64,000 bases of DNA, taken from assembly GCA_038316435.1 (NCBI GenBank), contig JBBQAQ010000001.1:1-64000 (forward strand). Direction: 5' to 3'. The notes under the pieces were generated by a model, which was given only the letters and a program-made list of their open reading frames with translations, was not told where the DNA came from and did no database searches. Positions 61,192 through 64,000 of the stretch are shown here, one piece after another. Position 1 is the first letter of the stretch, and each line of letters opens with the position of its first letter. Source of the DNA: JACJXF01 sp038316435. GTDB taxonomy: Bacteria; Bacteroidota; Bacteroidia; Bacteroidales; GCA-2748055. The translations under genes and the position numbers were made by a program.

Positions 61192-61848
61192 ATGCTAAAA
61201 CAAAGAATCGGGATAATATTCGATATGGATGGTGTAATTGTTGATAACGATATTTACCATTTTCGTGCATGGGGAGAATTATGCAAAAATTATGGGCTGG
61301 AGGTCAGTCAGGATGAAGTGAAAACCTGGTTTGGAAATACCAATCCAATGATTCTTAAAAGACTGTTTGGAGATGATATTGAACAGGAAAAGATCATAAG
61401 AATAGGAGGTGAGAAGGAAGCGATCTATAGGGATCTCTACCAGAATGATATTAAAGCATTAGAAGGTCTTGTTTCATTATTGCGCAGCTTGCATGACAGT
61501 GGTTTCACCTTGGCAATCGCAACAGCAGCTCCCACAGAAAATGTTGACTTTGTACTTGAGCACACAGGTATAAGGCATTTCTTTCATAAAATTGTTGATG
61601 CTTCCATGATATCAGAAGGGAAACCATCCCCTGAAATATATCTCAAAGCAGCTAAAGTATTGAATCTTGATGTAAAAGATTGTCTTGTGTTTGAAGATTC
61701 TTTTCATGGGATTGAATCTGCTGTGAGGGCTGGCATGAAAGTTATTGGAGTCGCAACTACTCATCCCTCTGAAAAACTTAAATCAACGATAAGGAATATA
61801 TCCGACTTCACGGAAATTAATGCTGCCGATATAATTCAATTGTTTTAA
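61192..61848 (+). CDS. HAD phosphatase, beta-phosphoglucomutase-like, inside export operon
   Basis: From the ATG at 61192 there are 218 residues; the frame runs back to 61153 inside the ATPase gene. FDMDGVIVDND carries the catalytic Asp pair (about 9-11), AIATAAPTENVDF motif II, KPSPEIYLKAAKVLN motif III and VFEDSFHGIESAVRAGM motif IV. It is a IA-subfamily HAD similar in class to that at 10572 but not a close copy. It lies one base after the ATPase 2 stop and 11 bp before the permease gene, so it is co-transcribed with the transporter, which is unusual. Its substrate is unknown. Confidence 0.88.
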   Translation: MLKQRIGIIFDMDGVIVDNDIYHFRAWGELCKNYGLEVSQDEVKTWFGNTNPMILKRLFGDDIEQEKIIRIGGEKEAIYRDLYQNDIKALEGLVSLLRSLHDSGFTLAIATAAPTENVDFVLEHTGIRHFFHKIVDASMISEGKPSPEIYLKAAKVLNLDVKDCLVFEDSFHGIESAVRAGMKVIGVATTHPSEKLKSTIRNISDFTEINAADIIQLF

Positions 61849-61859
61849 ACCTGCTATAT

Positions 61860-62969
61860 ATGAGGCGATATTGGGGTTTTGTACTAAAGGAGTTTTACCA
61901 TATTTTTAGGGATTTCCGTACTTTGCTCATTCTCTTCGGCATACCGGTTGCTCAGGTATTGATTTTCGGTTTTGTAATTTCAAATGATATCAAGAATATT
62001 AAAATCTCTATTCTCGACTATTCAGGAGATGAGATTACACAAAAAATTACTGATAAGATTTTTTCTGGCGGCTATTTTGAACTGCATTCGAAGCTTCAGA
62101 ATTATGAACAGATTGAGCCTGCCTTTCGAACAGGAAATGTTAAAGAGGTAATTATTTTCGAACCGGGATTTTCACAAAATCTTGGTAGAACCGGAACTGC
62201 ATCCATGAGAATAGTTTCGGATGCTTCAGATGCTAATACTGGAAGACTTATTGCAGTTTATACACAGGGAATCGTTATGAATTATATACAGGAGATAATG
62301 GCCGAAAATGGTCTTGCGCCCTATACAATAAATGCCAAATCGAGGATGTATTTCAATCAGGGAATGAAGGGGGTTTATATGTTTGTCCCGGGAACTATGG
62401 CTCTTATCCTGACATTGATCTCAGCATTAATGACCTCTATTTCAATCACGAGGGAGAAAGAAATGGGTACTATGGAAGTGCTACTTGTATCTCCCTTGAA
62501 ACCAATACAAATAATCCTTGGTAAAGTAACCCCATATATAGGATTGGCATTTATTAATGCAATAATGATATTAATAATCGGGTATTTTGTTTTTGGTCTT
62601 CCTGTTAATGGAAGCATAGTGTTGCTGCTGCTTGAAACCATTTTATATATTACTCTTGCCTTATCTCTGGGGATTTTTATTTCGACGGTAGCAAAAAATC
62701 AGCAAATGGCAATGTTTATTTCTATGCTTGCACTGATGCTTCCAACAACACTTTTATCAGGTTTTATCTTCCCTGTAGAGAATATGCCAGTGATCCTGCA
62801 ATGGTTTTCTGCTATAATTCCTCCCAGATGGTTCATCGTGATTTTGAAAAATATTATGCTTAAAGGCACAGGTATTATGTTTGTTTGGAAGGAAACTCTG
62901 ATTTTAATAGGTATGACAGTTGTTTTTATATCACTCAGTGTTAAGCGATTTAAAATAAGATTGGAATAA
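61860..62969 (+). CDS. ABC-2 export permease (YbhS-like)
   Basis: The 369-residue protein has a first helix (about 20-42), a large extracytoplasmic domain (about 43-170), and then five more helices (about 175-365). ITREKEMGTMEVLLVSPLKPIQIILGKVTPY (about 198-230) is the coupling-helix signature of ABC2_membrane_3, and SGFIFPVENMPVILQWFSAIIPPRWF (about 300-325) is typical of the YbhS/YbhR pair. It starts 11 bp after the HAD gene and ends 6 bp before the second permease. Confidence 0.92.
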   Translation: MRRYWGFVLKEFYHIFRDFRTLLILFGIPVAQVLIFGFVISNDIKNIKISILDYSGDEITQKITDKIFSGGYFELHSKLQNYEQIEPAFRTGNVKEVIIFEPGFSQNLGRTGTASMRIVSDASDANTGRLIAVYTQGIVMNYIQEIMAENGLAPYTINAKSRMYFNQGMKGVYMFVPGTMALILTLISALMTSISITREKEMGTMEVLLVSPLKPIQIILGKVTPYIGLAFINAIMILIIGYFVFGLPVNGSIVLLLLETILYITLALSLGIFISTVAKNQQMAMFISMLALMLPTTLLSGFIFPVENMPVILQWFSAIIPPRWFIVILKNIMLKGTGIMFVWKETLILIGMTVVFISLSVKRFKIRLE

Positions 62970-62975
62970 TTTGAC

Positions 62976-64000
62976 ATGAGAACCTTGATAGCTTTACTTA
63001 GAAAAGAGTTTACTCAGATTTTCAGAAATAGGGTAATGCTCCCGTTTATTTTCATTGTTCCCATTGTGCAGATGGTTGTTCTTGTTTTTGCAGCTAATCT
63101 GGAAATGAAGGAAATTCGTGTTTATACGGTCGATCTTGACCTTTCTGAAACATCCCGTATACTAAGATCTGAATTTACTGCATCACCTTTTTTTAAAGAT
63201 GAAGGGATCGGTTTTAGCCTTTCTGAAGGGGAAGCAATGCTGCTAAAGGATAGAGCCGACCTGATAATAGTTTTTAATAGTGGATTTGGTTCTAAGCTCA
63301 GGAAAGAAAGTTCATCTGACTTGCAACTGCTGATCAATGCAATTAACACCACGAAAGCTGGACTTGTTTATGCGTATTCAGAAGCAATCATCCGCGAATT
63401 CAATCAGGATTTACGCATAAACTGGTTGGGAGTATCAGCAACTAATGCTACTCAAAACATTGATATTACCTATAGTTATTGGTATAATCAGCAATTGAAT
63501 TATAAAATTTTTATGCTTCCGGGGATACTTGTAATATTGGTCACCATTATTGGGATGTTTCTTACTGCTATGAATCTTGTGAGAGAAAAAGAGATGGGAA
63601 CTGCTGAGCAGATTAACGTTACACCTATAAAAAAATATCAGCTGATTATTGGTAAACTGCTGCCTTTTTGGTTGATTGCCTTATTTGAACTTGCATTCGG
63701 AATGTCAATAGGGAAACTATTTTTTCACTTGCCGGTTATGGGTAACCCGGCCATTTTATTCAGTTTTGCCGGTGTTTATCTTCTTGTTGTTTTGGGAATT
63801 GGACTTTTACTCTCTACGCTTGCTGACACACAACAGCAGGTTATGTTTCTAGCCTTCTTTTTTATGCTTTCATTCATTCTTATGAGTGGAATATTTACTC
63901 CAGTTGAAAGTATGCCTTATTGGGCACAAAAAGTAAATATCATAAATCCTTTTTCCTATTTCATGAGAGTAATTAGAATGATACTACTTAAGGGTTCAGG
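62976..64000 (+). CDS. ABC-2 export permease (YbhR-like), cut by window end
   Basis: The frame opens at the ATG at 62976 with MRTLIALLRKEFTQIFRNRV and stays open to the last base (341 codons visible), so the 3' end is missing. One N-terminal helix, an extracytoplasmic domain, and helices from about residue 180. LVREKEMGTAEQINVTPIKKYQLIIGKLLPFW (about 202-233) is the coupling region, and GIFTPVESMPYWAQKVNIINPFSYF the late motif. It is the partner of the preceding permease. Confidence 0.9.
   Translation, partial: MRTLIALLRKEFTQIFRNRVMLPFIFIVPIVQMVVLVFAANLEMKEIRVYTVDLDLSETSRILRSEFTASPFFKDEGIGFSLSEGEAMLLKDRADLIIVFNSGFGSKLRKESSSDLQLLINAINTTKAGLVYAYSEAIIREFNQDLRINWLGVSATNATQNIDITYSYWYNQQLNYKIFMLPGILVILVTIIGMFLTAMNLVREKEMGTAEQINVTPIKKYQLIIGKLLPFWLIALFELAFGMSIGKLFFHLPVMGNPAILFSFAGVYLLVVLGIGLLLSTLADTQQQVMFLAFFFMLSFILMSGIFTPVESMPYWAQKVNIINPFSYFMRVIRMILLKGS

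Noticed and set aside
1..64000. Search for CRISPR arrays, tRNA, rRNA, phage or transposase genes
   Set aside because: No regularly spaced repeats, no cloverleaf-like or rRNA sequence and no transposase or integrase motif noticed on either strand; a covariance-model search was not possible.

Overview
The window looks like chromosomal DNA of a low-GC, largely anaerobic Bacteroidota (Bacteroidales/Marinilabiliales-like). The reasons are the TAnnTTTG-type -7 promoter boxes with TTG/TTTG about 20 bp upstream, several lipoprotein signals, a fused E1 alpha/beta, a membrane-linked methylmalonyl-CoA decarboxylase set, and very large PAS/PocR/TPR histidine kinases of the kind common in that phylum. No rRNA, tRNA, transposase, phage gene or CRISPR array was seen.

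Layout. 1-6650: an outer-membrane barrel protein, a polyol dehydrogenase, then a forward operon of transaldolase, SIS isomerase, isochorismatase-like hydrolase, PfkB sugar kinase and a lipoprotein isoaspartyl peptidase. 6660-19190: a divergent carbohydrate locus. To the left run E2, fused E1, HAD phosphatase, PHP protein, SDR and a SorE-like reductase. To the right run a GntR/UTRA regulator, a rhamnulokinase-like FGGY kinase and a secreted GH43 protein. A perfect 16-bp palindrome (15418-15433) carrying the HutC/UTRA-type half-sites GT-N-TA-N-AC covers the -33 elements of both divergent promoters. 19130-23170: DUF2490 barrel, two Gfo/Idh/MocA oxidoreductases and a YghZ-type aldo-keto reductase. 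23470-30450: methylmalonyl-CoA epimerase, the alpha/gamma/biotin carrier/beta parts of a decarboxylase sodium pump, then citrate lyase with CitD fused to CitE, and CitF. 30495-37030: DUF4956 plus VTC-domain pair, rubredoxin, PepD-type dipeptidase, isocitrate/isopropylmalate-type dehydrogenase, HD protein and an MFS transporter.

37065-53072 is a roughly 16-kb minus-strand signalling array: sensor kinases with PocR, PAS, GAF, TPR or extracytoplasmic sensor modules plus two stand-alone receivers, but no DNA-binding output protein. It contains a (hybrid kinase, simple kinase) pair present twice in tandem. The last member appears broken by an internal deletion with a frame change. 53464-56541 holds a small orphan ORF, a membrane protein and an M28 lipoprotein peptidase. 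56728-64000 is a TetR-TolC-HlyD-ABC-ABC-(HAD)-permease-permease export operon resembling YbhGFSR, cut by the window end, with a likely TetR operator upstream.

How the genes may work together (inference): the divergent locus contains a ketose kinase, a SorE-like 1-phosphate reductase and a SrlD/SorD-like dehydrogenase. That would allow a PTS-free L-sorbose-like route (ketose to ketose 1-phosphate to hexitol 6-phosphate to fructose 6-phosphate), but it leaves the E1/E2, PHP and HAD genes unexplained. The polyol dehydrogenase, PfkB kinase and transaldolase nearby fit the same polyol/ketose theme. The decarboxylase and citrate lyase genes suggest propionate-forming and citrate fermentation.
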